In this document: in pieces, positions 50,949 to 64,000 of the stretch
Position numbering within the stretch: the stretch's first letter is position 1
Layout of the letters: each line of letters begins with the position of its first letter
Source of the DNA: Membranipora membranacea
Taxonomy: Eukaryota; Bryozoa; Gymnolaemata; Cheilostomatida; Membraniporidae
Reading direction: 5' to 3'
Assembly (NCBI GenBank): GCA_914767715.1
Contig: OU612070.1
Coordinates: 23,486,025-23,550,024 of the forward strand
Length of the DNA stretch: 64,000 nucleotides
Notes under the pieces: model-generated
The model's input: the letters and a program-made list of their open reading frames with translations, nothing else
Database searches by the model: none
What the model was told of the DNA's origin: nothing
Position numbers and translations under genes: made by a program

Positions 50949-52300
50949 AATATTGTTTTGCTGACTCACAGATTAAGACTACGATCATCACTGTATACGG
51001 GTACACTATTTTATTTGGCAGAGAATATCATCCTGGACGAATGTTTTCTATAATGTACCAAAGAATTACCGCAAAAGTAGGTTTGAAAAAATGATCATAT
51101 AACAACAGTCAATCAGGATCAGGTTGTCCCGGCTTCTTCCATCATATTATTGATATTGACTATTGATGTTAGAATGATAATCTACCAGAGCACTGACTAT
51201 CACATTGCATGATATCTTTCCATTTTTTGTCACCAGATGAGAAAGATTTTCTTCAGAATTATAGAGTGTGTCGCACAAGACAAATAATAGTCAAAGCAAC
51301 TATACTTCATTTTGCAGATGAATATCTCGCAATGTAATTTTTCATTATTTGATAGAAAACTCTGTATTTCTATATTGTGTACAGCATATAGGATTTTGCA
51401 CAATGACTTTAAAAGTGTGTGTGTCATGGTAGTGGTACTGACTCTAAAGTTATACCGCAGCTATAGAACCATCCTGGCGGTCAATACAAGAAATAAAATA
51501 TCCTCTTTAGATGGCATTTTTCACGAATAATACTTGGAGCATTTATAAATGGACACGGTAGTACAGCCTAAGGACAGCTTTGTTCTAAAAACAGTCATCT
51601 AACAAACAACACAATGTATTTGCCCTTTAAAATTCCATAAACTTAACCCATGACAGCCCCTCAGAACGGCTTACCTGAGTAATTATGATGTTCTTCAACA
51701 GTCTGGATGACATTGTGCTCGATGGTTGTATCTTCATAGTTTGTGCACCGACTGATGTACGGGCATCGAATATCAGACCCAGAAACGTCGAATAATAATC
51801 CATTACGATAATTAAAATTTAGGATTTAGAAGGTAGAGTCATCAAATATGAATAGAATTATTGAGACAAGTGGTAATGCAGATGTTTGGTTTATCTGTAA
51901 AGCATGATACATAGTCTGATACCCTTATAACTATTAATATGTGTCTCGCTTAATTTAGAATGCAGTTGCTAATTTAACTGAATTAGGTATTATTTTGGAT
52001 TAAAGGTGATCTAGGCAATATATCTTACTATATGGCTGAATACTAGATGTAATGGTATAAAAAAGGGCAGTCTTGTGATGTGTTGTTTTGATGGTATTTA
52101 TGGTATGCTTGCGATCCAATATTACAATCAGCATGTTGATCATTATTGCTAATTAAAAACTTTGTAATCAAAACGAAACAACTACTAACAATATTAAGGC
52201 TATTTCATTTGGAATTAACCTAATAAGACTGATACCCTTGATTTTAATTAATATTGGAGATAAGAGAAGATAATGACTGATAAGACAGCACTATATCAGA
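50949..52300. other. Intergenic, no gene recognised
   Basis: AT-rich; the open frames are short and lack family features or splice context. Nothing assigned. Confidence 0.45.
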
Positions 52301-52307
52301 TGAAGTT

Positions 52308-52422
52308 TAGATCAAGGTTAATTTGCATTCCAGTTGCTCCCTTCCACTGGTCACTCCGTCGCGGCGTGACCAGTGTATCGGGAGCAACTTTGAATGCAGG
52401 CAATTGGGCCAAACTTGGTCTG
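52308..52422. mobile_element. MITE, TAGATCAAG family, hairpin subtype
   Basis: Left tagatcaaggttaatttgca, arms ccagttgctccc/gggagcaactttg, core cactggtcac/gtgaccagtg, right ccaaacttggtct. Confidence 0.75.
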
Positions 52423-53403
52423 GATTAAGTGACACTCTGACACTAGTACTACTTAGTGCTGTAGGATGCTGCCAGGGTTGGTTGCGCATGTGCCATGCAT
52501 AATTGAAGTCCATGGATTTCGGCTGAATATAGCTCATCGTATAATCAGACATGAACTGGTATGGTTCTGGGGAACAAAGGTACAATTTCTTCAATCAGTT
52601 ATTTTATTTCCACTCATCAAAACAGTTGTACCAAGTATCCCTGAAAGCAAAATCAAAACAAAATAAATATAACTTTATGATAAATATCAGCAAAATGCAA
52701 ACACAGCAATAAAAAAGTTTACTATCACTCTCATATCAATAAAAATATCAAAGAACTTTACACTTTTTACACGTAATTGCTGCATAAAATTAAAAAGAAA
52801 AATTTAATGTCCATTCATTGGGAATTCCTTTACGTTCAAAATTCCTGGTGAATAAAATGGTGACGAAATTCTTAAGCCTGATGCAGCTTCCCCACCCTGC
52901 AAAGCATCAAGCATAAAAATGAGTATTCAAATTGAGGCAATATACTGCGTAATATTCATATAATTCATAAAGGATCACTATTTGAGATAAATCAAAGCTC
53001 ACAATATGTACATATACGACAAACTGTTATGTACGCTAGTCGCAAGGAAGATTGATAAAATGTCAACTTGAAAATCAAACCATTTAAAGCTGAAAGGAAA
53101 AAAAAGCATCCACAGGTTTTCACACAATCTTTCAGAACTGACTGGTATGTCATTCACACATTAACTACACCTAAGGATGTATTCCGAGAGCAGCCGATAA
53201 TTGAGAGCAAAGAAAAACATGAATTCACACAAGACATGACTAGACACCAAGATAATATTGCAATCACAAAATCTCACAATCATGGAAGCGCAGTCGGAAT
53301 GGCAAAGAAAGACATGGTTTAATAACAGTAGTGTTTGTATGTATCATCGGTTCTCATAGGACTGTATCATTCATTAGAAGAAGACACTCCCCATATGACC
53401 GTA
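52423..53403. other. 3' flank of the CEP152-like gene
   Basis: Probably includes the 3' UTR on the minus strand; a tttatt (AATAAA on the minus strand) occurs near 52,606 but is distant. No separate gene is supported. Confidence 0.35.
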
Positions 53404-56400
53404 TCATCGGTTAGCAGATGGCATAGGTACAAACTTTGAAGGTCTGCTTCTATTATCTAAGTACTCCCTCCTGGAAGGTGAGGGGTCTAACCTCTCCGGA
53501 GGAGGGTTATACCATCTCGGTGGTGATGTCTCTGTGTTATCTAGCCCTAGTTCTCTGATTATACTGGAAGTGTCTGTTGTGATGGGCGTCTTAGCTCTAG
53601 ACGCTGAGCTCGCGTGACGTAAGGGTACATAACTATACCTAGAGTCTTGCGTGGGTGTAGGCGTGCCTCTATCTGATTGTGTCACATCTACTCGACTGTA
53701 CACATCACTGAGCAGGTGGTGATTATTGTTACTGGTGGTGGTTGTAGCTCGACTCGTGGGCCTGAGGCTCCTAAGTGATTCATTTAGTAACTGCTCAGGT
53801 ACACATAGTATGGAGTCTGTATTTATGTTTGTTGGTGTAACTACAGCAGCTATAGCATTCTCCAGAGTCTTCTCTAGTGAAGTTAGCTTCTCCTCTTTGG
53901 ATGACCTATAAAAGCAACAACTTTGCCATTATCTAACTGCTACATAATAATCATAAAAGAAAGTGACAACAATACTGACAAATCTTACAAATAATAGTAG
54001 TTGACTAACTGGATGGTTGACCCTCCCAGGTGAAGAGTGCTCTTAGGTTTAGACTTTTTATAGGGTATTATATGAATAAGAAGTTTGAACGAAAAATATT
54101 TCAACCTTATATAAGCTCTATCTATATATAGAGGGTAAAATCATACCACCAATGACTATGAGTATTTATAATCTTTGATACCACGCTGGATTATTGAAAT
54201 CTTAGAAATTTGATCCCTTGAATGAAATAATTGTCAGACGATATGCTCTCTATACAAGAGTACATGCCTCTAAATCGGACTTATTACTCAATATTATACC
54301 ATATTTAACAGTAAGTATGCAGTAATGAGAGACCTCTTATAATCTATTGATCTATTGGCTAGCCATGACAATCAGAAATCATTCACCTGAATGAATCGAT
54401 AGAAATTCACTATTCAGCTCCTAATGCTGAAGTAAATGATATTGAAATGCTTACCTATGATCATTCATACTGTCTTTGAAGCACTTGACGTAATAGTTTC
54501 TTAGCTGTTTGGCCGTAGAATATTTAGCTTTGTGGATTTCATTTTTTATCAGCTTGGCAGCATTCTTATTTGTCTCCTCTACATATTTCAGTACTTCACC
54601 TTTTGATATAAAGTAAAGTGTGATCCAAAGTAAAAAGCCGAATATTAGGAATGATTATGCTTACCAGATTTATATACCCCCATATAGGCTACAGTTAAGC
54701 TGCTTTTGAGATGACTTTATGTTAGCAAGAACTCAAATTTAACAGTTTATATATACATGTAGTAATGAAGATAAGAAAATATTAGCAAGCTACTGATAAC
54801 ATTATTTGATGCATATGCCAAATGATGAAAATTTCCTCTTGATTATAATACTCCTCTAGAGTACTTGAGAGACCAGCCACCCCCCCCCCCCCCCTCCCAG
54901 GTCACTCATGAGCAACAGGTAATATGACATGTTTGTCTGGCAGACTAACCTCTGACATTGTGTAGTATACTCTCATACTGCTGTCTCAGCATATGATCAG
55001 GAGCTGGAGTCTGACAGCTGCGGCTATTACTACCCTGATTTAGTGACTGCTCGTTACGTAATGCTATCATCTTCTGTTTGAGGGACTGGACAGTCAGCTC
55101 ATGCTCGTGTTCTATCTCCGTCATCTCTACAACATCAGAAGGAATACAGGCTATTAACAGTCTTATCACCATTATAGAGTCTGTCTTGACAAGCTTCATT
55201 GGCGTAGGGCGGGGGGGGGGGCTTGCCAAGACTGGCTACATTAGATAGTACATTGCTTAGCAAAGTAGAGTGGACAGCTATGCAAAGAAAGACTAAAAGT
55301 GACATGCTTTGATGTAGTTATAATGCTCAAATTCTCCCCGGTTGCAGGTAGGGAACTTTGATTATCAACCAGAGTTTTAGCACTTAAGCTTTTATCATAT
55401 ACTCAATAATATCTTCAATACAAATATTATGAAGTCCACGGCTTTTATAAAAGTTGACTGATTATGAATTTCCGAAGCCGTATGTTATTGCTTTGATTTT
55501 CGATCTATTTCTGCTCTATTTCAACTTCAATGCACCAACCTCTGTTCTTGTACTGTAGTTGCTGTGACAGTGCCTCTAGTTTATTATCTTGGCTCGATGT
55601 CACCTTACTAAGCTCTGACTGAAGCTTCTTGTTTGTAGATTTGAGAAGGTCTGACTGAGCTGACATGGACTGTAGATTACGTCTCAGCTCATCGGTACAT
55701 ACCTGATATTCCTTACACTTACCCTCCAAATCTGATAACTACAAAATCATAGTAAGAGTTATATGTCAAGCTTGGAGTTATTCTCTCACATACATACATT
55801 AACAAAGAGGGCACAACTCTAATTAAGCTATTTCAGTTCAAAATTTTAGGGTTAGAAGTTGTTTCTCAATTTTGGTGGCGAAGTTAATCCGAACTAAAGT
55901 CCCCATTTAACCTTGGGGGTTTCATTACACAAATTTGCTGCTGTAGTTGATGTTGATAGAAATTGGGTGAACGGTATGATATAAATTGGTGAAAATGGAC
56001 ATTTACCTCACCATGACACAGAGAAAATAGTTGAGTAGTGATGTGAACTAAGCACTTGTTACCACAACCTGATGATGTTGGCCGATGAAATACTTAATAC
56101 CTTGCATGTGAGATTTTGAATCTCCTGTTTGAGTTGTTTCTTCTCAGTATCATTGAGAGTCTTGAGACTTTTACATTGTGATTGTGATGTGTCCAGACTT
56201 TGCTCTGCTGCTTGTAGACGAGCGGATAACTTCTCCCTAGTCTCCTTATAATCAGACTCCATCTAAAATTAAATTATATTTACTTTACTTTACGTTTAAT
56301 TGATATTTAATGTTTTTCATGAAATATTGCATACTTTATCTAGATGTCGCTAAATTATTGTTTTCTGTCATAAGACTTATATCTCTCCAGAATAAATGCA

Positions 56401-59400
56401 ATATTTATGTTATTGATCACAAATTAACAGCAACTATCGGAGTGGTAAAGTAAACCAAAAGACAAACAAATTGTGATTGTCATTTGTGCTTGTTCATTGG
56501 TTGTATCTAATTTATATCTAACAGGTTCCACAGTTGTTACCTGGCTACGCAAGTTGTTCAGCTGCTGCTCAAAGTGCTCATCAGCTTTAGTTAACAGATC
56601 CTCATAATTCTGAGTCTCAGCTTCGAGAGAGTTAATCTTTTCTTTCAGTAGTTTGTTTTCTGCTGTCATGTCAGGGGACAATGATCTGTTCGTCTGTGGA
56701 AGAAAAAAGAAGGTGAATATAAAGTTTACCCAAGAAACTATCATAGAACACAAAAACACCAAAACTAAACATAGTTTTTCAGTTTTACTGACCAAACCAA
56801 CACTGCACAAGTCATCACATTAAGCCCATGTGATCTATGATAACAAAGGGAGCTTCACATAATCACAATACCTGAGACCAGCGTTGTTCAGCCTCCTCTA
56901 GCGATGATTTCAGAGTCTCAGCATGCTGCTCTACAATCCAACATTTCTCTTTGTTATGTTTCTCAGTGAGCTGGTCTATCTCTGTAAGCAGTCTGCTGTT
57001 ACCCGTCTTTAGCTGGCCCAGCTCGGAGGATTTACGTATCAACTCAGCCTTCGCATCATTCAGTTCTGCTAGAACCTATCAACGATATAAGGTGAAGTAA
57101 TGTAAAAACTTAAACACAGATTAAAAGATGTACATGGACAATCGGAGGAAGCATGTTTGGTAATCTCTTCAGGCAATCCAGATTAAATAACAACAACACT
57201 CCTAGCATTTCACCCGATAAAGAGGCATGCAGACCTCCCTCGCAAAAAATTAACAGCTAGCTTAATGTCCAATAACGGAAATAATACCTGAGAATGGCTG
57301 GCTCGGAGTCCGTCGAATTGTGTCTTATCCTGATTTTTCTGACATTTCAGCTGAGCGATGATCTCAGAGTCTTTGGTACTATTACTCCTCATCACTTCTA
57401 ACTGAACTTCGTTCTCACTATGGGTGGTCTTCACCTTTTCTAAGCTCCGCCTCAATTCCGCCTGATTGGCTCTTTCTGTAGAGAGCTCCGCTTCTAGTGT
57501 AACAAGATCAATCTTTGTCTTGTTATGATTGGCTCTCTCAGCCTCAAACTCCGCCTCTATCTTAACAAGCTCTTGTCTTGCCTGTTGGTGGTCTGATTTT
57601 TCGGAGTCTAAGTCCCTTGTCAGACTTTCGATTGTGTTCAAAGCCAATGACTGAGACGTCTTCTCGGTTGTTATGCTGGTTTCGAGTTTTTCCAAATCTT
57701 GACGGAGCATTGCTTGGGCTCTTCTTTCCGACTCCAGCTCAGCTTGGAGTTTGATTAGCTCAGTCTTATCCATAGAGTCAGAGTGAGATTTGTTTGCTCT
57801 CTCTTCAGACAGCTGAGATCTGAGTTTATTTAGGTCAATCTTACTCTGATTGTGATTGGTCATTTCAGAGTGTAGCGAAGCTTCTCTCTTATCTAATTCA
57901 AGCTTTAAAAGTTGATGGGCCTTCTTTTCTATCTGTAGGTCATTTTGTACGTTCGACAAGTTCTTTCGTGCGGTGTTATGGCAATCTTTTTCTGTGGCTA
58001 GATTTTTTCTTACTCTTTCCAGATCTTGCTTAGCCTGACTTCTGCCCTCCTTCTCAGTTGCCACACCCTTTCTCAGGTTCTCCAGCTCCTGTTTAGCCTT
58101 ATCATGATCCTGCGTCTCAGTCTGTAACTCAGCCTGTACCCTAGTCACAGTTTTCTTACTACTCCCCAGCTGCTCTGTAAGCTGCTGTAGCCTGTCTGTG
58201 AGTGAGTGATCATCAGCCTGGGTGAGCTTCAGGTCGCTGACCTGCTGCTGTAGAGTGATCACATCATCCTTAGCTAGGCTCAGCTGAATCCTCTCTGCTG
58301 ACAAGAGTTTATCTAGCTTCTCATTATCAGCCCTAAGGTCGCTGATAATGACCTTTAGCTGGCTGATTTCTTTCTCTAGCGATGTGACTTGTTTGTTGAC
58401 CTCTGTGAGCTCCTCGTGTAGATTCAGCTGTTCACTTGTCTTACTCCTCATCTGATCCCGTGTGCTGCTATCCTCTCGACTACAGTTAGCAGACGATCTA
58501 CTGCTCCTGATCTGTGATTGGTTATTTGATTTGCTTCTCTCATGTGATTGGCTATCGGTGAACAGTTCACGACACGCTGACAAAGATGAAGTCAGATCAC
58601 CAAGCTGCTCTTTTGATCGGTCTTTGTCTGAATTATTCTAAAAATAAAAACAACCCATGGAAATTCGTCATTATCAATTTTCTAGTGTGGAAAATCCATT
58701 TTAAGTATTGATAAAAATCTAATGAAAGGATTTTGCGACAAAATAAGATGCCAAAGCATGTCAATGTATGTTGAAAACTGCTTTTTGTTTTGCCACCAAA
58801 CCAACCTCTTGTCTGCATGAGTCAAGCTGCTGTTGTAATTTTTCAATCATGGAAACACGAGCAGATTTTTCAGCTGTTAGTGTGGCTATGTCTCCCTCCA
58901 ACTCTGTAATTCTCTGAAATAATAATAAAATGTTCCACACATCAATGGTTGAACGCTTTTGTAATGATTAGCAAATATAACAAATATGGCAAGGATTTGG
59001 ATGTTTGAAATCTGAAATCAAACTTTGTTATTACCAAAGTCAACTCATGTCAGATTGTTATTTGATGAGTCACAGGGAAGATTTAGTTGAGGGAACAAAA
59101 CACTGCAAAACCATCTGTCAATGTACAATGATTGTGTGAACAATCTCAAAACATAACAACATCAACTCGGAGCAATTACCGGAACGGTCCATAAGACAGG
59201 TTTGGTCTAAATCATACAAGAAGAGAAAATATGTTATACTGGGCATCTTAATAATGTAGAACACAGTTAGGTAGCAATAAGATATGGAGCATCTCTTCTC
59301 AGTAAATAAGATAGAAGGTGTATGGGGGTTTGATATCCATATCAAGTCATAATACAATCATGACAGTGCTTAGAAACAAGAAATTTAGTGGGCCACCTCA

Positions 59401-62400
59401 ACTAGATTCTCTGCAGCAGTGTGATTCTAATATAAATATATATCTAATATAAAGCCTAACATGAGAATCAACCATTAGAATTTTCATCTTACCTGCATGT
59501 GTTATTGAATGGTTTTTAGTTGTTTGTGAACCTCGCCAACTCAAATCACATTATGAACAACAAAACATATACTACTGCACTGCAACGACTAAATTGGTCA
59601 TATCACTGATTTTGCTGATTGAAAATATTTTATACCTTTTGGAGTTGTGATTCCAGCTCATCTTGTTTAGTACTCCTTGTCATAGCTTGCTGATATTCTG
59701 AAAACTTCTCCTGCAAAATGAACACTTATTTACAGGCAAAAACTCTGAGAGCATCAACCGCACAATCATGAGAAAAATCAAATCTACCATTTTAATTTTG
59801 CCAGTTCTTGATATCAGACTCTGCCAGCCACAATAATATTATACTGCCCACAATGATGGTTACATTCATGCTAATAAATGGTTTTGAATTAAAAAATCGA
59901 TCTACCAAAGATTGACTTTCACTACCCACAAATTAATTTATTTGAAACATGATGTGCCTAACCTTGTGTGTGAAATTGTACAGGGTTAAATAACAAAGTC
60001 AAGACCCAAATGCCTATACCAGTACCTACATGGTACAATATGTAGGCCGGCGCCGCTGCTGTGATTAATGGACGGAAGAAGATTGAAATAGAAAACCTTT
60101 CTAATATTTATGTAACATTTCCAGATTGTGACATGATCGATGTGATCAGAAAAAAAAACAAACCTCAAGTTGAGATTTCTCAGAGCAGACCTGCACATAT
60201 AAATCCTTTACTTGTGTTAGTTCAGCAGTGAGTTCTTTCTCACATGACCTGCAGATTCATACAAAGAAAGCATATTAAGACAAATATAAATATAAATTCA
60301 CTGACTTTATTGTAAAACATTTAAAAACTTTTACCAGAGCACCCTACACAAACCCTTTTATTTCTCAGTGATTGAGATGAATACAACAACATACAACTAT
60401 CAATCACTAAAATTCCTCAGACAGACAAGAGAAAGAAGTAGAGGTCCTCAGCTGAGGCAGTTTGGTTGCTATAACTATGCCAGACTATTGTGACAATAAT
60501 GTAGGAGTGGGAAGGCAACCGCTCCCAAACAAGCGGAGAAAGGTTAGGATAGGCGAAGATGTAGTTGTAGATGAGATAATTGCTTACCTGAGCCTGGTAA
60601 GCTCCGACTGGTAATGGTTCTCATATCTCTTTAGTTTGATATCAAACTCTGACTCTAACTCAGATCTCATCATCTCTCTCACTGTCTGGTTATGGCTCTC
60701 TAATGTCTGCTGACAGCTGCTCAAGTAAACAAGAGGGACAACTTCAGCATCGGCGCTCATTTTAAAAGGGTTATAACTATAAAAATATTAGCTATGAGTA
60801 TTTAGTATTAAGTACTAAGTATGGGTATGGGTATTTATTTATCTTTATGATTATAACTCAACATTAATGCAATAATTAAGTTGACAACTCAATTAAGCAT
60901 CATTTGTTTTTTTATTTATATCTGGCTATGTTTTTTGACAGGGCTGTTAAACCTGAAGACCTGAAGACTTATCACACCTAATCAACAAAAGATCTCATAC
61001 ATATAGGTGTGACAAAACCATAATTAATAAAGGGATGAAAAAATGGGAGCTAAGTGTGATAATGAATTATTGGAGAAACGTGGGGCTTCCGAATATGATT
61101 CATATTTCTATACAAGATCTCAATTACGTCCATTTTTTGTCTGAGAAAAACCCAAAGGTCCACTTTCTCACAATGGCCTGGCAACCTTCAGGAACTAAAT
61201 TCTAAGCGCAATTAATTGATGGAGTTATGAAATTGTGAGACAGTCCTATGAGTTGACACATGTCATACGAGCTGCACGCAGATTTGGCTCGTCATATCTT
61301 ATATGCAATATGTGTACAACATCCCACACAAATAGTGAATCCCAGGCATTTACAAGTGTTTACAATTTTGAGGGTCTTCGCCATAGACACAATTCTTGTC
61401 TATGGTCTTTGCTAATGGTCCCAGGACTAGTCATGTCATTTTTGCCATATTTGTATATTAATTATCATGGAACGTGTGGGAACGAGTTGAGTATCTCAGT
61501 GAATATGAGTATGAGTATTTTAGTAACATATTTGATTCAGCTGTATACATTATAAAGTTTGAATGACTAATATAAAATTTGGTCAATTTTTCTTCTATCC
61601 ACGGATACTGGGCCAACTGCCTATATACAACAATTGTTTTGCATATATATTGTTGTTGTTTGGCAGTTTGGCCAATAAATTACCAACACCAAAGATTTTT
61701 GGACAAGATAGTTTCGTGGAGATGTAACATAACAATTTGTTACACTCTTACGATCAATATGTAAGATTGAAGCATCAAAGCCTCAAAATGACAAGTCACA
61801 GGCCGTTATTTACCTTCAAAACCAATCATTCCTAGCCGCTAACTGATCGAACAAGAGATAAAGGCGCCAAGGAATTTTAGATGTGGTTTTATTCTCTAAC
61901 CAACAGAGACCAGTACCAGGAATTAGGCCACAACATGCCTTCTTAATTCTTTATCACACTATTTTACAAAAATTTCTTATAAAACATTCATGCGCTTGCT
62001 AACCATTCCAAGATTTATTTCTCTTTAAAGATCTCACAAGACACGGCACAGCAGACAAAGACTAATTTAAACTGGGGACATGCCACTTTCATATCAATAG
62101 AAGCAATCGTAGTAAGCACTCAACCATCAAACCTGATTCCAGTATTCAGGCACCGATCCAATATACAAAAACTTTCACCTTGAATTCTTAGAAAACGCAC
62201 CGCTGCTCCGAGAGCCAACAGCGTTGTAATTATAATATAACACTATTGGCTATCGGTACAAGATCGGTTGGCTATTTATTGACGACAAGATCGAGATATA
62301 TTGTCGTCAATATCTAATTCATCGATTACTATTAGGATGGGATGTTGATAACCAGAGAACAATCGAATTTGTTCAGAAACAGGCAATGAGGGGTTTAGGC

Positions 62401-63484
62401 CAGACAATCAGAGAGTTTAGTCTAATCTGGCGTTAATCCTATGTCCTTGGAGAAGCTTACATCTATATACAACAGACTTCGGTTCATATAAGCGCCAACG
62501 GGCCCCATCAACCAGTAAAAAGTAACGCACATATTATAGTGCATTGTGATTGAATCTTGGGTCAAGCGAGGGCATCCGCTTAATCAGACAATCATGGAGA
62601 CTCTGACGAGGCAATTTCAGATCAGAAATCAGCACGGATTTAGAATAAAATGGTACCCTACTCATATAACCCAAAGGCTTGTATCTATATTTCCAATAAT
62701 CTACCATTTCTACTAATGCCAGAGCTTCTGATCTGAGGAGGGTTTTAAGACCTCAGCAAAGTTTTGGAAATAGTGTGGTACCCTAGTCAAATTACTCTAA
62801 GGCTAGTTTCTACAACAATGCAGCTATGGCACATACCGATCTAATGCTGCCTGCTTGTCTCTATCAAAGTCATCGACCATCTCAGACATTTTACTGCTGA
62901 GCTCAGCGTTTATCTCCTCCAGTTTACCTTCATTAGAAGCAATGAGCTCTAACTTATCAGTAAGTGACTGTAAGAAGTCAAGTATATCAGCTTTATATAA
63001 TAATATAATATTCATCTAATGAGTTAGCGATAACAGGTGGGGAATAACCCAATAATAAGCATGGAGTAAGAAGTGTTTTTTTTTGGTTATCAGGGCCCTC
63101 TGTGACTTAATTCACCTGACATCAGAATACTAGAATTATTAGGCATGATGGGATACCACCCTCTGCTGACCAAATCCAACTAATATAACATTTACCCTAC
63201 TCCAAGCGAAAAGTAATAGGACAGGCAAGGTAAAGATCCAGATTCTGCAATCATATTTGCAAATTTATATGAGTAGAAAGGCCTAACACGGCTTTAGACA
63301 TCGTTTATCACCCACCCTTTCTGGTATCACCCTGTAGCCTCACCTTGATTTCTTCTTGTAGTATATATCTATCCTTAGTCATTGACTCGAGCTGACCCTT
63401 CAGTTTTATCTCCAGTAGACTGTTTCCGTCTTTAGCAGCTGATTTATAAAGTGTCAGCTCGATATTCGCCTCTTTCAACTCAAC
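53404..63484 (-). CDS. cep152: CEP152/Asterless-like centriole-duplication scaffold, 5' end outside window
   Basis: Fourteen coding exons, 5' to 3': 63484-63344, 62967-62837, 60716-60588, 60248-60164, 59710-59636, 58913-58806, 58637-57288, 57075-56872, 56693-56541, 56262-56101, 55738-55540, 55126-54950, 54599-54455, 53905-53404. The sum is 3,561 nt, 1,186 codons before the stop, phases closing throughout. Identity rests on blocks recalled from vertebrate CEP152: LYKSAAKDG (ESLYESAAKLG-like), MVDDFDRDKQAALDR, VKDLYVQVCSEKSQLE, and the C-terminal module around LRQQYESIL, EVLKYVEET and LRNYYVKC. CEP152 sits around the mother centriole and recruits PLK4; its N-terminal PLK4-binding part would lie right of the window. 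Mostly coiled coil, with an S/T/P-rich tail. Exon 58637-57288 carries a 21-residue repeat array. Confidence 0.85.
57423..58127 (-). repeat. Eleven tandem 21-residue coiled-coil repeats within the CEP152-like gene
   Basis: Successive segments such as VATEKEGRSQAKQDLERVRKN, LATEKDCHNTARKNLSNVQ, LDSEKSDHQQARQELVKIEA and FEAERANHNKTKIDLVTLEA are in register every 21 residues (63 bp, three heptads). One unit is 25 residues long. All lie in a single exon. The pattern is hydrophobic-x-x-E-(K/R)...L-x-x-(L/V/I), giving a regular heptad phase. Probably produced by repeated in-frame 63-bp duplications that later diverged. Confidence 0.88.
60717..62836 (-). other. Large intron of the CEP152-like gene
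   Basis: 2.1 kb between donor CG|GTATGT at 62,836 and acceptor GAGCAG|C at 60,717. Open frames inside (e.g. around 61,235-61,764) show no family features. No repeat with defined ends was recognised. Confidence 0.5.
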
Positions 63485-64000
63485 CTACAAATTACATTGT
63501 AGTGTAACAGTTAACATATACATACTAGCATCAAAGCACAGGTATATGCTATCCAAGGTATGGACATATTTGTTGTCTAACGCGATATTCAAATAGCTGT
63601 ATCAAAAACTAACTGTTGGTGCTGAACAATTTTACTACAATATCCCAAACCATTTTCTACAATTTGACACAGGTCTCACCTCGCCTAACCGGTAGCTCTG
63701 CTCTGAACAACACCCAAATATAAAATCATGTCTAATACTGGATAATAAATATCCAAAAATTTGATAACCACCTTCATAATATGAATAACATTTAGTTTTT
63801 GGTGCATTGTAAAGTCTCTATGAACAACACTGTTGAGTAAACCTTATGTTATTTTTTTAGCTTTGATCTTTGACCGCTTAACCTAAGACAAAAGACAGCA
63901 CGCAATTATATTTAAAACATGATCGTAATGACTAATTTTATACAATTAAGCTTCCAAATGCCATAAAAGTTCAAATACCCCGCAATTTTGGAGCCACCAG

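Noticed and set aside
53068-53322. 84-codon plus-strand frame
   Set aside because: No family resemblance, no repeat or splice context, and it lies in the probable 3' flank of the CEP152-like gene.
60588-60758. A start codon at 60,758 (MSADAEVVPLVY) as the N-terminus of the coiled-coil gene
   Set aside because: An acceptor GAGCAG at 60,717 joins in phase to the exon ending at 62,837 and gives ALDR-CQQTLES, which fits the CEP152 alignment. The gene continues upstream, so the ATG is intronic.
61235-61764. Plus-strand frames of 106 and 61 codons inside the large CEP152-like intron
   Set aside because: Composition and context give no support; AT-rich intron with chance frames.

Overview
The window is eukaryotic genomic DNA from an animal. 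Genes are split by short GT-AG introns, the sequence is AT-rich, and it carries a canonical 149-residue calmodulin, a CEP152/Asterless-type centriole protein, TRIM-like RING/B-box proteins and microsomal P450s. The gene set points to a non-vertebrate metazoan. A sponge is my guess, but the sequence does not prove it.

The left two thirds (1 to about 42,694) is a tandem segmental duplication. Each unit reads: CYP2-like P450 (minus strand), TRIM-like gene with an NHL-like propeller (plus), calmodulin-like four-EF-hand gene (minus). Unit 1 covers 1-22,917 and starts left of the window. Unit 2 covers 22,918-42,694. The CaM-like gene extends past the duplicated block to 44,948. At the junction (about 22,917) a broken CaM-like exon abuts one exon of a third TRIM paralog, so the exchange probably joined the right end of one unit to a TRIM gene on its left. 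Damage is complementary. Unit 1 has a P450 without an exon-3 splice donor, an intact TRIM gene and a broken CaM-like gene. Unit 2 has an intact 500-residue P450, a TRIM gene with a one-base frameshift and an intact 400-residue CaM-like gene. One good copy of each gene therefore remains visible.

The units differ by many insertions whose empty sites can be read in the other unit: an 8-bp-TSD hAT-type MITE, a poly(A)-tailed retroposon with an 18-bp TSD, a solo-LTR-like element, a second hAT MITE, a LINE fragment, foldback elements and minisatellites. A MITE family with ends near TAGATCAAGTTTGATCC occurs at least seven times across the window.

The right third is ordinary gene territory, all on the minus strand: intact CaM-like gene (40,336-44,948), calmodulin (46,806-49,780), and the 3' fourteen coding exons (1,186 codons) of a CEP152 homolog (53,404-63,484), which continues off the right edge. 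Calmodulin and the CaM-like gene share three intron positions at identical spacing and phase, so they are old sister genes. All exon coordinates were read by hand from splice signals, and phases close exactly in every gene called intact. Transcription was not tested. No CRISPR array, operon or prokaryotic feature is present.
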